From Stanieria sp. NIES-3757 (GTDB lineage: Bacteria > Cyanobacteriota > Cyanobacteriia > Cyanobacteriales > Xenococcaceae), in NCBI GenBank assembly GCA_002355455.1, contig AP017375.1, forward strand, positions 2,976,001 to 3,040,000: a stretch of 64,000 nucleotides of DNA. Direction: 5' to 3'. The notes under the pieces are model-generated. The model had not been told where the DNA came from, made no database searches, and worked only from the letters and a program-made list of their open reading frames with translations. The position numbers and the translations under genes were made by a program. Below are positions 26,069-34,684 of this stretch, one piece after another; position 1 is the first letter of the stretch; each line of letters starts with the position of its first letter.

Positions 26069-26902
26069 CTACGAACTAGCAGGACGATGAGTTACCCATG
26101 TTTGGATTAATCCCAAGAGGTAGTCAAGGATCAAGCCAGTTATACCAATGACAAATACAGCCAAAAACACTGAACTAAGATTGAGACGACTCCATTCATC
26201 CCAGACAAAAAAGCCAATACCAATTCCACCTGTGAGCATTTCTACTGCGACGATTACTAACCAAGCAATTCCCAAACTAATCCGTAAGCCCGTAAAAATA
26301 TAAGGTAGGCTAGCAGGCAGAATAATTTTGACAATTTTTTTCCAGGCTGGCATCTCTAACATTTGTCCTACGTCTTGATATTCTTTTGGGACACTAGATA
26401 CTCCTAGAGCAGTATTAATAATAGTTGACCATAGCGAAGTAATAAAAATAACAAAAATAGCAGAAGGATCGGCAATATTAAAAATAGCTAGGGCAATCGG
26501 TAACCAAGCTAAGGGAGATACGGGTTTAAGAACTTGAATTAGGGGATTGATCGCTAGCATTGCGCTTCTTGACATCCCAATTAAAAATCCTACAGGAATA
26601 GCTACCACAGCCCCAATTAAAAAACCGATAATAACGCGTCGTAAACTAGCTAGTAATAACCAACCAAGACCTAAATCTCCCGGTCCTCTACGATAAAAGG
26701 GGTGAAAAATATAATCTAAATTGGCGATTAGTGCTTGTGGAGGTGTAGGCATTAGTTCTGGACGAAATAACGCTATTACCCACCAGACAGCAATTAATCC
26801 TAAAAATCCTGCTGCTGGTAGTAAAACAGTATCTCGAACAACTACAGGCTTAATACGTCCCCAAGCCACTTGCCCCGCTACAGCAAGGGTTGATAAATTC
26901 AT
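26069..26902 (-). CDS. ABC transporter permease, NitT/TauT class (NrtB/CmpB-like)
   Basis: About 277 residues with six membrane segments and the EAA loop typical of this class (SVPKEYQDVGQMLEMPAWKKIVKIILPASLPYIFTGLRISLG, about residues 170-210). I choose the ATG at 26902 because GGGGGT lies 8 bases before it; an ATG 15 bases earlier is the alternative. It is the first gene of the ABC operon. Its leader carries a c-di-AMP-type riboswitch aptamer at 27001-27120, ending about 100 bases before the start codon, so expression is probably tied to c-di-AMP. Confidence 0.88.
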   Translation of the reverse strand: MNLSTLAVAGQVAWGRIKPVVVRDTVLLPAAGFLGLIAVWWVIALFRPELMPTPPQALIANLDYIFHPFYRRGPGDLGLGWLLLASLRRVIIGFLIGAVVAIPVGFLIGMSRSAMLAINPLIQVLKPVSPLAWLPIALAIFNIADPSAIFVIFITSLWSTIINTALGVSSVPKEYQDVGQMLEMPAWKKIVKIILPASLPYIFTGLRISLGIAWLVIVAVEMLTGGIGIGFFVWDEWSRLNLSSVFLAVFVIGITGLILDYLLGLIQTWVTHRPASS

Positions 26903-26953
26903 ATATATTACCCCCATAAGTTAAAAATAGATTCAACCAAACAGTACAATTAA

Positions 26954-27000
26954 GGAATACTGATGAGGATAATTTGTTAAAAGATTTTCCGTCAGTTTCC
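26954..27000 (-). promoter_or_regulatory. Potential expression-platform helix after riboswitch A
   Basis: In the transcript, GGAA-ACUGA at the 3' edge of the aptamer (27000-26992) can pair with UCAGU-A-UUCC (26963-26954), with one bulged A. The same pairing, with changed bases, recurs after the other two aptamers. No U tract follows. Role in switching is inferred. Confidence 0.45.
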
Positions 27001-27120
27001 TCTCAAAGCCGACGAGGTTAGCTGACGGGCTAGGACTGAGAGATGCCCTTCTCTACCGAATCACTATAAAGATTCGCCCCTAAATTGGTTCCCCCGTTTC
27101 TGTTTCAGAATTAGGCTTAT
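27001..27120 (-). promoter_or_regulatory. ydaO/yuaA-type (c-di-AMP) riboswitch A, upstream of the ABC transporter operon
   Basis: Read on the minus strand this matches the ydaO/yuaA aptamer consensus: P1 strand AAGCC (27118-27114), the UCUG-AAA-CAGA hairpin, CGGGGGAACCA, GGGGCGAAUC, a GAGA stem, then CCCGUCAGCUAACCUCG and GGCUU (27010-27006) closing P1, followed by GAGAGGA. Family members bind c-di-AMP and usually switch genes off. It begins only 27 bp after the stop of the 78-residue ORF, so it probably lies inside a transcript that already carries riboswitch B; a promoter between them would have to overlap that ORF. Confidence 0.88.
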
Positions 27121-27146
27121 TATCAAAGTATAATATTTGCAACTTT

Positions 27147-27383
27147 TTAGGCTGCATATAAGCAATTAGATAGATTTCGCTCGGCTTTTGGTGGAGTGTC
27201 ATTCTGCCAACCAAGCCATTCAGTATATAAATCTTCTACTACTGATTCGGTTACTGTAGGATTCAATAATCTAACTATGATAGTGGTCAAGTAAAAATCA
27301 TTAACAAACTGATGTCCATAACCGATGACTGTACCTACTTCACCAGTTGCTTTATGTCGAACGCGATCGCTAATATTAAACAT
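27147..27383 (-). CDS. Small SH3-like/KOW-like conserved protein between two riboswitches
   Basis: 78 residues, no named family recognised. The N-terminal half (ISDRVRHKATGEVGTVIGYG) reads like a small beta-barrel of the SH3/KOW kind; the C-terminal half is acidic, then polar (VVEDLYTEWLGWQND). No signal or membrane segment. CGATTCTCCTAATG upstream gives a GGAG-type SD on the minus strand about 8 bases before the ATG. It is preceded by c-di-AMP riboswitch B (27540-27670) and followed at once by riboswitch A. The placement suggests a regulator or accessory of the transport operon, by inference only. Confidence 0.6.
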   Translation of the reverse strand: MFNISDRVRHKATGEVGTVIGYGHQFVNDFYLTTIIVRLLNPTVTESVVEDLYTEWLGWQNDTPPKAERNLSNCLYAA

Positions 27384-27498
27384 TTTTCGATTCTCCTAAT
27401 GACTAGCTACGCTATCCTAGATATCATTTAGAATTATCCCAATCGAGATAATCTTCAGAACCCCGAGACAGCTTAATGTAGAGAGTATTTAGCAGCCA

Positions 27499-27539
27499 AG
27501 GATACTGACAACAGCAATTTGCTATCTGTTCAGTCTCCT
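27499..27539 (-). promoter_or_regulatory. Potential expression-platform helix after riboswitch B
   Basis: AGGA-g-ACUGAA (27539-27529) can pair with UCAGU-A-UCCU (27508-27499), the same layout as behind riboswitch A but with compensating base changes in the outer arm. No U tract follows. Confidence 0.45.
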
Positions 27540-27670
27540 CTCAAAGCCGACGAGGTTAGCTGACGGGCTAGGACTGAGAGATGTCCTTCTCTATTTACAT
27601 CGATAGAGATACGCCCCGAAGTTGGTTCCCCCGCTCTTGCCTAGTTAATTAAGCAAGGATTAGGCTGACT
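27540..27670 (-). promoter_or_regulatory. ydaO/yuaA-type (c-di-AMP) riboswitch B, upstream of the 78-residue ORF
   Basis: Same architecture as riboswitch A: GUCAGCC at the 5' side, a larger CUUGC...GCAAG hairpin in place of the small one, GCGGGGGAACCA, GGGGCGUAUCUC, a CUCAGUCCUAGCCCGUCAG-type core, GCUAACCUCGUCGGCU and GAGAGGAGA. P1 pairs AGCC (27666-27663) with GGCU (27548-27545). It ends about 156 bases before the ATG at 27383, leaving a long leader with a hairpin GATTATC/GATAAT near 27430-27450. Confidence 0.88.
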
Positions 27671-27766
27671 TACTCTAATTCTACTGAGAAGTCTAACACA
27701 GTTTTTGTAAATAGGTAGTCAAATTTGCTACTTATTTTTTTAGTTAATTTTGACTTTTGACTTTTC

Positions 27767-28276
27767 CTAATCGGTTTCTTCTCCTATACACGCTCCCCCA
27801 CCAAAAACTAAATATTGATGCAGGGATTCAAAATTAAAGACATTACCACGAGCTTTTGCCACAAAAGTTCTTCCTTCCAAATATTCATCAACAGTTGTTT
27901 CTCGACCATAAACTTCAAAATCGATCACCTTTTTGCCTCCAGAATAGCAACTCAGGCGATCGCTTAGTTGGGGCTGACTTTTGACTGTAACTGCACCACG
28001 GTCAATAATACATAGTCCACCAGCAAAATTTAATTGATGTTCTCCTTGTTCATCTACGACTTTAACTTCATGAGCGAATTTATATTCATCAGCAAAAGGA
28101 CCTTCAATCACAGTTTTGCGGACAATTTCTCGACCGCCAGAGAAACAAACTAACACTGCATCGTTTTTAACTGGTTTAGCCTCCACTGGCTGAAGGTAAA
28201 CACAAAATGTAGCAAAAATAACAATAAAAAATAATAAAAAAATTTTGTTGATAATTGTTTCTCTTTTACAAACCAT
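27767..28276 (-). CDS. Secreted protein with two Cys-containing half-domains
   Basis: 169 residues, family not recognised. A signal peptide or anchor (KIFLLFFIVIFATFCVYLQPVEA) precedes a mature domain that is internally duplicated: VLVCFSGGREIVRKTVIEG...GGLCIIDRG in the first half and LSCYSGGKKVIDFEVYGRE...GGGACIGEE in the second, each with a Cys pair that may form a disulfide. The ORF overlaps the end of the SLC13 permease gene by 11 bp, so the two are very probably co-transcribed and translationally coupled. I infer an envelope-side partner of that permease, without direct evidence. Confidence 0.6.
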   Translation of the reverse strand: MVCKRETIINKIFLLFFIVIFATFCVYLQPVEAKPVKNDAVLVCFSGGREIVRKTVIEGPFADEYKFAHEVKVVDEQGEHQLNFAGGLCIIDRGAVTVKSQPQLSDRLSCYSGGKKVIDFEVYGRETTVDEYLEGRTFVAKARGNVFNFESLHQYLVFGGGACIGEETD

Positions 28277-30062
28277 AAAGCCAAGTAATGAGTAAAGGAG
28301 TCATAATTGTGAGAATTAAGTTTAAAGGTAATCCTACTCTAGTAAAATCTAAAAACTTATAGCCACCAGGTCCATAAACCATTGTATTAGTTTGATAGCC
28401 AATCGGTGTCAAATAACTATTAGAAGCAGCAAAAGTTACTGCATAAATAAAACTTAGGGGTTCTAATCCTAAAGTTTTAGCTACTTCAACAGCAATAGGA
28501 ATCATTACAACAACAGCAGCACTATTGGATAAAATTTCTGTTAAAAAAGAAGTGATTAAATAGAAAAAGGTTAGTACCCAATAGCCAGAAAGATTGCCTC
28601 CTAAACTAACTAATCCTTGTGCCAACCATTCAGTTGTTCCTGAATTTTTCATGGCCGTACCTAGAGGAATTAAACCGGCTAAAAGAAAAATAATATCCCA
28701 TCGAACAGCCCCATAAATTTCCCCCGGTTTGAGACAGCCAGTAATTACCATTAAGATTACTCCCATTAAACTAGTAACCAAAATTGGCTGGATATCTAAA
28801 GCAGCAACAATAATAACGCCCAAAATAATAGCTAAAGCAATCCAGGCTTTATTTTGTCTGAGATTTTCTAGATTTTTTTCTTCTAAAACCAATAATTCTC
28901 TGGTGGTTTGTAACCCAATAAAACTTTCTCTAGGTCCTTGAACGAGTAGTAAATCACCAAACTTAAAAGGAACTTTTCCTAATCTATCTCGAATTAATTC
29001 TTCGCCACGACGAATTGCTAAAACAGTTGCATTATAACGCTGTCTAAATCGCAAATCTTTAAGAGTAGAACCAATCAGACGAGAGTTAGAAAGAACTAAA
29101 ATTTCAGCGACTTTTTCTTCTCTTGAAGTCAGTTCAGCTTCTACAGATTCAGCGCTAAATTTAACATCAGGTAAAATGTCTACTCCTCTTTCATCTTTAA
29201 TTTTGAGGACATTTTCTCGACTGCCTCTGACTAATAGAATATCTCCAACAGATAAGATTTTATCGGCTAAAGGTTGAGGAAAATGAGTGTCTTTGTGAAT
29301 GATTTCTAAAACGTCTAGATCAAATTTACGCTGAATACCACTTTCCCGAAGAGTTTGCCCAATCAAGCTTGAACCAGAACTAATGGTAATTTCGCTGACA
29401 TAATCTTCTAATCCATAAGCGCGGTCAATACCATTATCACTAACAGGTTTACGTTTCGGTAAGAGTCGAGGAGCAAATACTGCTAGATAAATTAAGCCTA
29501 CAACGAAAGTAATTAAACCTAAAGCTGTAAATTGAAATAAGCTGAATTGTCCATAGCCTAATTTTTTGGAAATACCGCTAGCCAAAATATTAGTAGACGT
29601 ACCAATTAGAGTAATCATCCCTCCCAAAACTGTCACGAATGAGAGAGGAATGAGCAATTTAGAAACAGAAACTTTACGGCGTTTACACCATTCTTCTACA
29701 ATCGGCAGAAAGATTGCAACTACAGCCGTATTATTAATAAAAGCGGTAATAGGCCCGACGATCGCGCCCATCACGAAAATTTGTTGACTAGGATTTTTTC
29801 CTCCCCATTTCAGCAGCCAATCTCGAACTATTTGAATTACGCCTGTACGAGTAACTCCAGCACTGAGAATAAACATTGCCAAAACGGTAATAGTGGCATC
29901 GTTACCAAAACCAGCAATTCCTTCTTCTGGAGTTACTAATCCCAGCAAAATTAGAACAACTGCTACTACTATTGCCGTTAAATCGACTGGTAGCCATTCC
30001 GCCACAAATGCTACTAAAGCAGCAATTAAAACACTCAAAGTTAGAATAATTTGAAATTTCAT
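28266..30062 (-). CDS. SLC13-family permease with two RCK_C (TrkA-C) domains
   Basis: 598-residue secondary transporter of the DASS type (sulfate, dicarboxylate or similar anions, usually Na+-coupled). Membrane helices at both ends (about residues 1-200 and 400-598, with the SNT-like GTSTNI and SNSAAVVVMIPIA motifs) surround two cytoplasmic RCK_C domains in the middle (ITISSGSSLIGQTLRESGI... and LVLSNSRLIGSTLKDLRF...). RCK_C domains gate transporters and in some bacteria bind c-di-AMP, which is notable given the riboswitches around. The gene follows the P2A ATPase by 122 bp and overlaps the secreted-protein gene. Confidence 0.9.
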   Translation of the reverse strand: MKFQIILTLSVLIAALVAFVAEWLPVDLTAIVVAVVLILLGLVTPEEGIAGFGNDATITVLAMFILSAGVTRTGVIQIVRDWLLKWGGKNPSQQIFVMGAIVGPITAFINNTAVVAIFLPIVEEWCKRRKVSVSKLLIPLSFVTVLGGMITLIGTSTNILASGISKKLGYGQFSLFQFTALGLITFVVGLIYLAVFAPRLLPKRKPVSDNGIDRAYGLEDYVSEITISSGSSLIGQTLRESGIQRKFDLDVLEIIHKDTHFPQPLADKILSVGDILLVRGSRENVLKIKDERGVDILPDVKFSAESVEAELTSREEKVAEILVLSNSRLIGSTLKDLRFRQRYNATVLAIRRGEELIRDRLGKVPFKFGDLLLVQGPRESFIGLQTTRELLVLEEKNLENLRQNKAWIALAIILGVIIVAALDIQPILVTSLMGVILMVITGCLKPGEIYGAVRWDIIFLLAGLIPLGTAMKNSGTTEWLAQGLVSLGGNLSGYWVLTFFYLITSFLTEILSNSAAVVVMIPIAVEVAKTLGLEPLSFIYAVTFAASNSYLTPIGYQTNTMVYGPGGYKFLDFTRVGLPLNLILTIMTPLLITWLYGL

Positions 30063-30184
30063 GACATAGAAAAATGAAGATAGAAATACGCTTACTGTCT
30101 AATTAGCAGCGATCCTATCTTCAGATGTATCTGTTGTCAAATTAACTTAATTTTCACTCGAATTTCAATTCATTTAGAAAACAA

Positions 30185-32977
30185 TCAAGGTTTTCTGCCA
30201 AACCAACGATACACTAATTTCTCTAATTCAATCCAAATAAACATCAACATACTAAAACCGACACATATTCCTAATTCTGTAGGACTTAACCAATGGGTGT
30301 TAAAGAAGTTACGTAAAGGCTCAACGTAGATCAGGAGTAATTGCAAAACAGTAGTTAAAGTCACTGCCCCTAAGACATAAGGGTTGGAAAAAGGATTAAT
30401 TTGAATAGTTAATTGAGTATCAGAACGAATTGCCAAAGCGTGACCCATTTGTGCTAAACATAAAGTTGTAAAAACCATTGTTTTCCAGCGTTCTGGATTA
30501 CCATCAACTTGAGCGTGATTATAAGCCCAAACCATTAGCGCAATCGTCAGAATGGCAAAGATAATCCCAATTCTGACCATATAAAGTCCCAAACCACGAG
30601 CAAAAATACTTTCTCTTGGACTATAGGGTGGGCGTTGCATGACATTTGGTTCGGCTGGTTCTACTGCTAATGCTAGGGCTGGTAAACCATCGGTAACTAG
30701 GTTCATCCACAGAATTTGTAAAGGAGAGAGTGGCACACCACCCAAACCAATTAAGGGTGCAGCAGCAATAGTTAAAACTTCCCCAATATTACTGCCCAAA
30801 ATATATTTAATAAAACGACGAATATTGTCGTAAACTACCCTACCCTCTTCAGTAGCAGCAACGATAGTAGCAAAATTATCATCAAGTAAAATCATGTCGC
30901 TGGCTTCTTTACTGACATCGGTTCCCGTAATACCCATAGCAATACCGATATCAGCTTGTTTAAGGGCTGGCGCGTCATTGACTCCATCCCCTGTCATTGC
31001 CACAAACTTACCTCGTTTTTGTAGTGCTTGAACAATACGGAGTTTGTGTTCTGGAGAAACTCGAGCATAAACACTTACTTGATCGACGGCTTCTTCCAAT
31101 TCCAAGGTAGACATGGCTTGTAATCTTTGTCCTGTCAATACCTGTTCGTAGGGAGTAGCAATACCCAATTCAGAAGCGATCGCCATAGCGGTTAATTGAT
31201 GATCCCCTGTGATCATTACAGGACGAATTCCTGCACTCTTACAACGCTTGACTGCTTCTTTAACTTCGGGACGAGGTGCATCGAGCATTCCCACTAAACC
31301 CAACCACACTAATTCTTGTTCGCTTTGGGCTTCATCTGCTGCGTCGGGAACGGTGGGGAGAGGTTTGTAAGCAAAACCAAGTACTCTTAAACCATTACTA
31401 GCCATGCCATCATTTTGGGTCAAAATGTGCTGTCTTTGTTCGTCTGTAATAGAAACTAGCTGGTCTTTCAACCAAATGCGATCGCAACGTTCTAAAATTA
31501 GTTCTGGTGAACCTTTGGTAAACATGGAGTAAGAGCTTCCTCCTTCTCCATTATCAACAATGACAGACATCCGTTTTCTTTCAGAAGAAAAAGGAAACTC
31601 TCCCATCCGAGGCATTTTATGATCAAGATTTTCTTTAAAAATTCCGGCTTTACCAGCTAAAGCGAGTAATGCGCCTTCCGTTGGATCGCCTAAAATATTC
31701 CATTCTGTCTGTTTTGGGGTTTTTTTCTGTTGTAGCAAGGCATCATTACAGGCTACACAAGCAAGCATTAGCTTCTGGACTTCGGGTTCTGTTTCAAGTT
31801 GTTGATGCTGCTTACTTAAAAATTCTCCTACGGGGTTATAACCCTCTCCTGTCACATTAAAGTGATAAGAACCTGTCTCGACTTTCTGTACTACCATTTT
31901 GTTTTGAGTCAAAGTTCCCGTTTTATCAGAACAAATAGTAGTTACTGAACCTAGAGTTTCTACTGCTGGCAGTTTACGGATCAAAGCATGACGACGCACC
32001 ATTTTTTGGGTACCAATGGCTAAAGTAACGGTCACCACCGCAGGTAAACCTTCTGGAACAACTGCAACTGCCATACTCAAAGATATTTCTAGAAGCTCTT
32101 CAAAAAATTGCCACCCTGCTCGTAGTACACCTCCAATTACCACTAAAGCAACTAAACCCAGAGAACTACTAACCAAAACATTGCCTAATTGGGTCATCCT
32201 TTGTTGCAAAGGAGTCGGTTCGCTTTCTACGCTCTGTAACATAGTAGCGATATGCCCGATTTCGGTATCCATCCCCGTTTTGGTGACGACTACTTTACCT
32301 CTGCCTAAAACTACTTCCGTTCCCTGAAAAACTAGGTTAGTGCGATCGCCTAAAGGACTATCATCAGGTAAAATTACATCTGCTTGTTTGAGGACTGCTT
32401 CTGCTTCTCCCGTTAAGGTTGATTCTCGTATTTGTAGGTTTTGAGCTTCTAGCAAGCGACCATCGGCAGCAAGTTGTACTCCTGCTTCTAGCAGCATAAT
32501 ATCCCCTGGTACTAAATCTTTGGCAGGAATTTCTGTAGTCTTGCCTTGCCGAATTACTCTCACTTGTGGAGCAGAAAGACGTTTAAGGGCTGCTAAAGCT
32601 TTTTCTGCCCTACTTTCCTGTAAATAACCCAAAATTCCGTTAACAATTACAATCGCAAAAATTGCTACTGCGTCTTTAGGAAATGTACCTTGGCGAAAAT
32701 CTAAAACTGCCGATACTATTGCTACAGCAATCAGCATCACTAACATGATGTTGGTAAACTGTTCCCACAAAATCACTAAAGTACTACGACCGCCCGTTTC
32801 TTTTAGTTCATTAGTACCAAAAACCTGCTGTCGTTGTTCAATTTGCTCTGCTGTTAATCCTTGATTGGAATCACTGGTAAGAAGTGCTAAGGATTCTTCA
32901 ATGTTGAAAGTATGCCAATCCTTAATAGTTTCAGGAATTGAATTAGAAGGAAATGAAGAAGTTTTAGGAACATCCAT
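30185..32977 (-). CDS. P2A-type Ca2+-transporting ATPase
   Basis: About 930 residues. It has actuator TGEAE, phosphorylation motif DKTGTLT (Asp at about residue 351) and hinge [17 protein letters not shown]. The SERCA-type ion site is complete: PEGLPAVVT in TM4, GSNIGEV in TM5 and [11 protein letters not shown] in TM6. It therefore most likely exports Ca2+ (Mn2+ is possible). I start at the ATG at 32977, not the in-frame TTG nine bases earlier. The ExoD-like gene ends 17 bp upstream, so both sit behind c-di-AMP riboswitch C. Contrast with the P2 ATPase at 2171-4903, which lacks these acidic residues. Confidence 0.93.
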   Translation of the reverse strand: MDVPKTSSFPSNSIPETIKDWHTFNIEESLALLTSDSNQGLTAEQIEQRQQVFGTNELKETGGRSTLVILWEQFTNIMLVMLIAVAIVSAVLDFRQGTFPKDAVAIFAIVIVNGILGYLQESRAEKALAALKRLSAPQVRVIRQGKTTEIPAKDLVPGDIMLLEAGVQLAADGRLLEAQNLQIRESTLTGEAEAVLKQADVILPDDSPLGDRTNLVFQGTEVVLGRGKVVVTKTGMDTEIGHIATMLQSVESEPTPLQQRMTQLGNVLVSSSLGLVALVVIGGVLRAGWQFFEELLEISLSMAVAVVPEGLPAVVTVTLAIGTQKMVRRHALIRKLPAVETLGSVTTICSDKTGTLTQNKMVVQKVETGSYHFNVTGEGYNPVGEFLSKQHQQLETEPEVQKLMLACVACNDALLQQKKTPKQTEWNILGDPTEGALLALAGKAGIFKENLDHKMPRMGEFPFSSERKRMSVIVDNGEGGSSYSMFTKGSPELILERCDRIWLKDQLVSITDEQRQHILTQNDGMASNGLRVLGFAYKPLPTVPDAADEAQSEQELVWLGLVGMLDAPRPEVKEAVKRCKSAGIRPVMITGDHQLTAMAIASELGIATPYEQVLTGQRLQAMSTLELEEAVDQVSVYARVSPEHKLRIVQALQKRGKFVAMTGDGVNDAPALKQADIGIAMGITGTDVSKEASDMILLDDNFATIVAATEEGRVVYDNIRRFIKYILGSNIGEVLTIAAAPLIGLGGVPLSPLQILWMNLVTDGLPALALAVEPAEPNVMQRPPYSPRESIFARGLGLYMVRIGIIFAILTIALMVWAYNHAQVDGNPERWKTMVFTTLCLAQMGHALAIRSDTQLTIQINPFSNPYVLGAVTLTTVLQLLLIYVEPLRNFFNTHWLSPTELGICVGFSMLMFIWIELEKLVYRWFGRKP

Positions 32978-32994
32978 AGGTGACAATTAATTTT

Positions 32995-33600
32995 TTAGCT
33001 CAATAAATTGGGTAATAAGTGAGGTGCTTGCCAAAGGGCATAACCAATAAAACCAAAAAATAAAGTATTCAATACAGTTAATCCATAACCAACAAATATC
33101 AACAAACCATCAGCTTCTAAAGTAGCTACTGCCAGAATTAAAATTGCGCTGGCAGGAACAGGGTTTGTAAAAGGAATTGGCAACATGAGCAAAATTGTTA
33201 ACCAAGTAATACACAATCCATTAATTCGCCAGACAGAAGAACTTTCTGCAATTGACAACCAGCGATGACGAACAACTTTTCCTAGCAAATTATTTACTCG
33301 CTTGGCATTTTGTAGTAGTTGTAGGGTAAATTTCCTCGGAAATTTAAATCTGGCGATTTTTTTAGGTAACCAAGGCGATTTTTTCCCCATTGCCATTTGG
33401 ATTGCTAAAATTAAGCAACCAAATCCCAAAATAGTAGATAATCCAGGGGGCATAGGAAAAAGAAAAGGTAACACCAGTAACCCTAAACTTAGACTAAATC
33501 CTCGTTCTGAAGTTTCTGCCAAAATTTGTCCTAGGGTTAGAGGCTGATCAGACAATCTTTGAAGAAGAGATTCAATATCTTGGGAAAATCTAAGATTCAT
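32995..33600 (-). CDS. ExoD-family membrane protein
   Basis: 201 residues with four to five hydrophobic segments. The N-terminus (LLQRLSDQPLTLGQILAETSERGFSLSLGLLVLPFLFPMPPG) is diagnostic of the ExoD family, followed by LILAIQMAMGKKSPWLPKKIARFKF and the C-terminal PIPFTNPVPASAILILAVATLEADGLLI. ExoD was named for exopolysaccharide and alkali-stress phenotypes in rhizobia; its activity is unknown. It is the first gene after riboswitch C with an untranslated leader of about 380 bases and continues into the Ca2+-ATPase gene. Confidence 0.85.
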   Translation of the reverse strand: MNLRFSQDIESLLQRLSDQPLTLGQILAETSERGFSLSLGLLVLPFLFPMPPGLSTILGFGCLILAIQMAMGKKSPWLPKKIARFKFPRKFTLQLLQNAKRVNNLLGKVVRHRWLSIAESSSVWRINGLCITWLTILLMLPIPFTNPVPASAILILAVATLEADGLLIFVGYGLTVLNTLFFGFIGYALWQAPHLLPNLLS

Positions 33601-33780
33601 TGTTATTTTTTATCATCAGGCAATTTTAGCTATGTATTAAATATTCAAACAATTTGCGTTAGTTGAACTCAATCTATAGTTAAAAGGATAATATTTACCA
33701 AAATACTTTATTTAGAGAAAATGCTTATTTTTTTTCAAATGTTTAAATCAAAAGAATTTTCTTTAAGCAATTGAAATAAG

Positions 33781-33801
33781 AAAAAAACTCTCAGTTTTTT
33801 T
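33781..33801 (-). terminator. A/T-rich hairpin in the leader between riboswitch C and the ExoD-like gene
   Basis: On the minus strand AAAAAAACT-GAG-AGTTTTTTT is a perfect inverted repeat ending in a T run. It has the form of a weak intrinsic terminator and lies 180 bases after the aptamer, so it could serve as its output. Low G+C makes this uncertain. Confidence 0.35.
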
Positions 33802-33923
33802 GAATTTTTAGACAATAAAATGCCAACAAAATAGCATCAATTTTGCTCAGGGATTGTCTAAGTTTACTAGCTAAATTCAGTGTAATTTCATGAACAACGC
33901 CTCAAAATCGGTACAAATAATTT

Positions 33924-33981
33924 AGGATGCACTGAAACAGGTTGAGACATTACTTAAAAAATGCTTTACCTTCAGTCTCCT
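33924..33981 (-). promoter_or_regulatory. Potential expression-platform helix after riboswitch C
   Basis: AGGA-g-ACUGAA (33981-33971) can pair with UUCAGU-gca-UCCU (33936-33924). This is the third occurrence of the layout seen behind riboswitches A and B, with a larger bulge. Confidence 0.45.
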
Positions 33982-34104
33982 CTCAAAGCCGACGAAGTTA
34001 GCTGACGGGCTAGAACTGAGAGATGTTCTTCTCTTACTAAACTATCGAGATATGCCCCTAAATCGGTTCCTCCGTTTTCCTTAAAGCTAGGAAATTAAGC
34101 TGAC
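33982..34104 (-). promoter_or_regulatory. ydaO/yuaA-type (c-di-AMP) riboswitch C, upstream of exoD-like and Ca2+-ATPase genes
   Basis: Third aptamer of the same class: GUCAGCUUAA, a UCCU...AGGA hairpin, ACGGAGGAACC (others have GGGGGAACC), GGGGCAUAUC, the CCCGUCAGCUAAC core, UUCGUCGGCUUUGAGAGGAGA. P1 is AGCU (34101-34098) with GGCU (33990-33987). Two normally G/C positions differ from A and B (GGAGG for GGGGG, AACUUCG for AACCUCG), so binding may be altered. It lies 380 bases before the ExoD-like start codon; the remaining bases up to 34330 show no gene. Confidence 0.85.
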
Positions 34105-34330
34105 TTACTTAAATAAATTTAAATAGGGATTATAACATAATTTTCTTTGGCAACATCATTTGAGTTGCTCGAACTAATACTAAGAATTTATACTCTAAAT
34201 TCTGACTAGTTACTTTCAAAGTAATCTTCTCGAAATTTTTTAATTATGAATATAAGTTAATTAATTTAATTAACTAACAAATTTGTAACTTAATGCTAAT
34301 CTATTTAAAATTGATATAGAGATATAAGCA

Positions 34331-34684
34331 ATGAAAGTCAAGCTGAGTTTAATAATAAGTTTTATATATTATTTGTCTTTAACTAATACTAATAGTTTAT
34401 CGGCAATAGCTCAAGCCAATCAATCTCAACCTCAAACTAACACTTATCCACCAGAATACATCAAAGAATATTTGCAAAATTGCCTTAAAACTTCTATGCA
34501 AGAAGGATTACTTCAGCCAGAAGCAAAAACTTTATGTGACTGTACACTTAATAAGTTTCAACATAAATATACTCTAGAAGAATTTAAACAATTAACAGCA
34601 GCTTCAAAAACCGATCAAGCTGCTGCTGATGCTTTAGTTGAAGTAGGACAATTGTGTTTTGAAACGATTCTCTACGAAAATTAG
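34331..34684 (+). CDS. Small secreted protein with conserved Cys residues
   Basis: 117 residues, unrecognised. The signal peptide ends near AIAQA. The mature part has four Cys (NCLKTSM, LCDCTLNKFQ, LCFETIL) including a C-x-C, and reads as a compact helical domain (YPPEYIKEYLQNCLKTS, YTLEEFKQLTAASKTDQAAADALVEVGQLC). A disulfide-bonded periplasmic domain is likely. Its stop overlaps by 4 bp the stop of the convergent hydrolase gene. No functional clue from neighbours. Confidence 0.65.
   Translation: MKVKLSLIISFIYYLSLTNTNSLSAIAQANQSQPQTNTYPPEYIKEYLQNCLKTSMQEGLLQPEAKTLCDCTLNKFQHKYTLEEFKQLTAASKTDQAAADALVEVGQLCFETILYEN

Noticed and set aside
26980-27120. Initial reading of the conserved leader as a guanidine (ykkC) or other riboswitch
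   Set aside because: On the correct (minus) strand the core matches the ydaO/yuaA consensus and not the ykkC consensus.
32016-32327. 103-codon plus-strand frame opposite the Ca2+-ATPase gene
   Set aside because: Thr/Pro-rich antisense shadow without family similarity.
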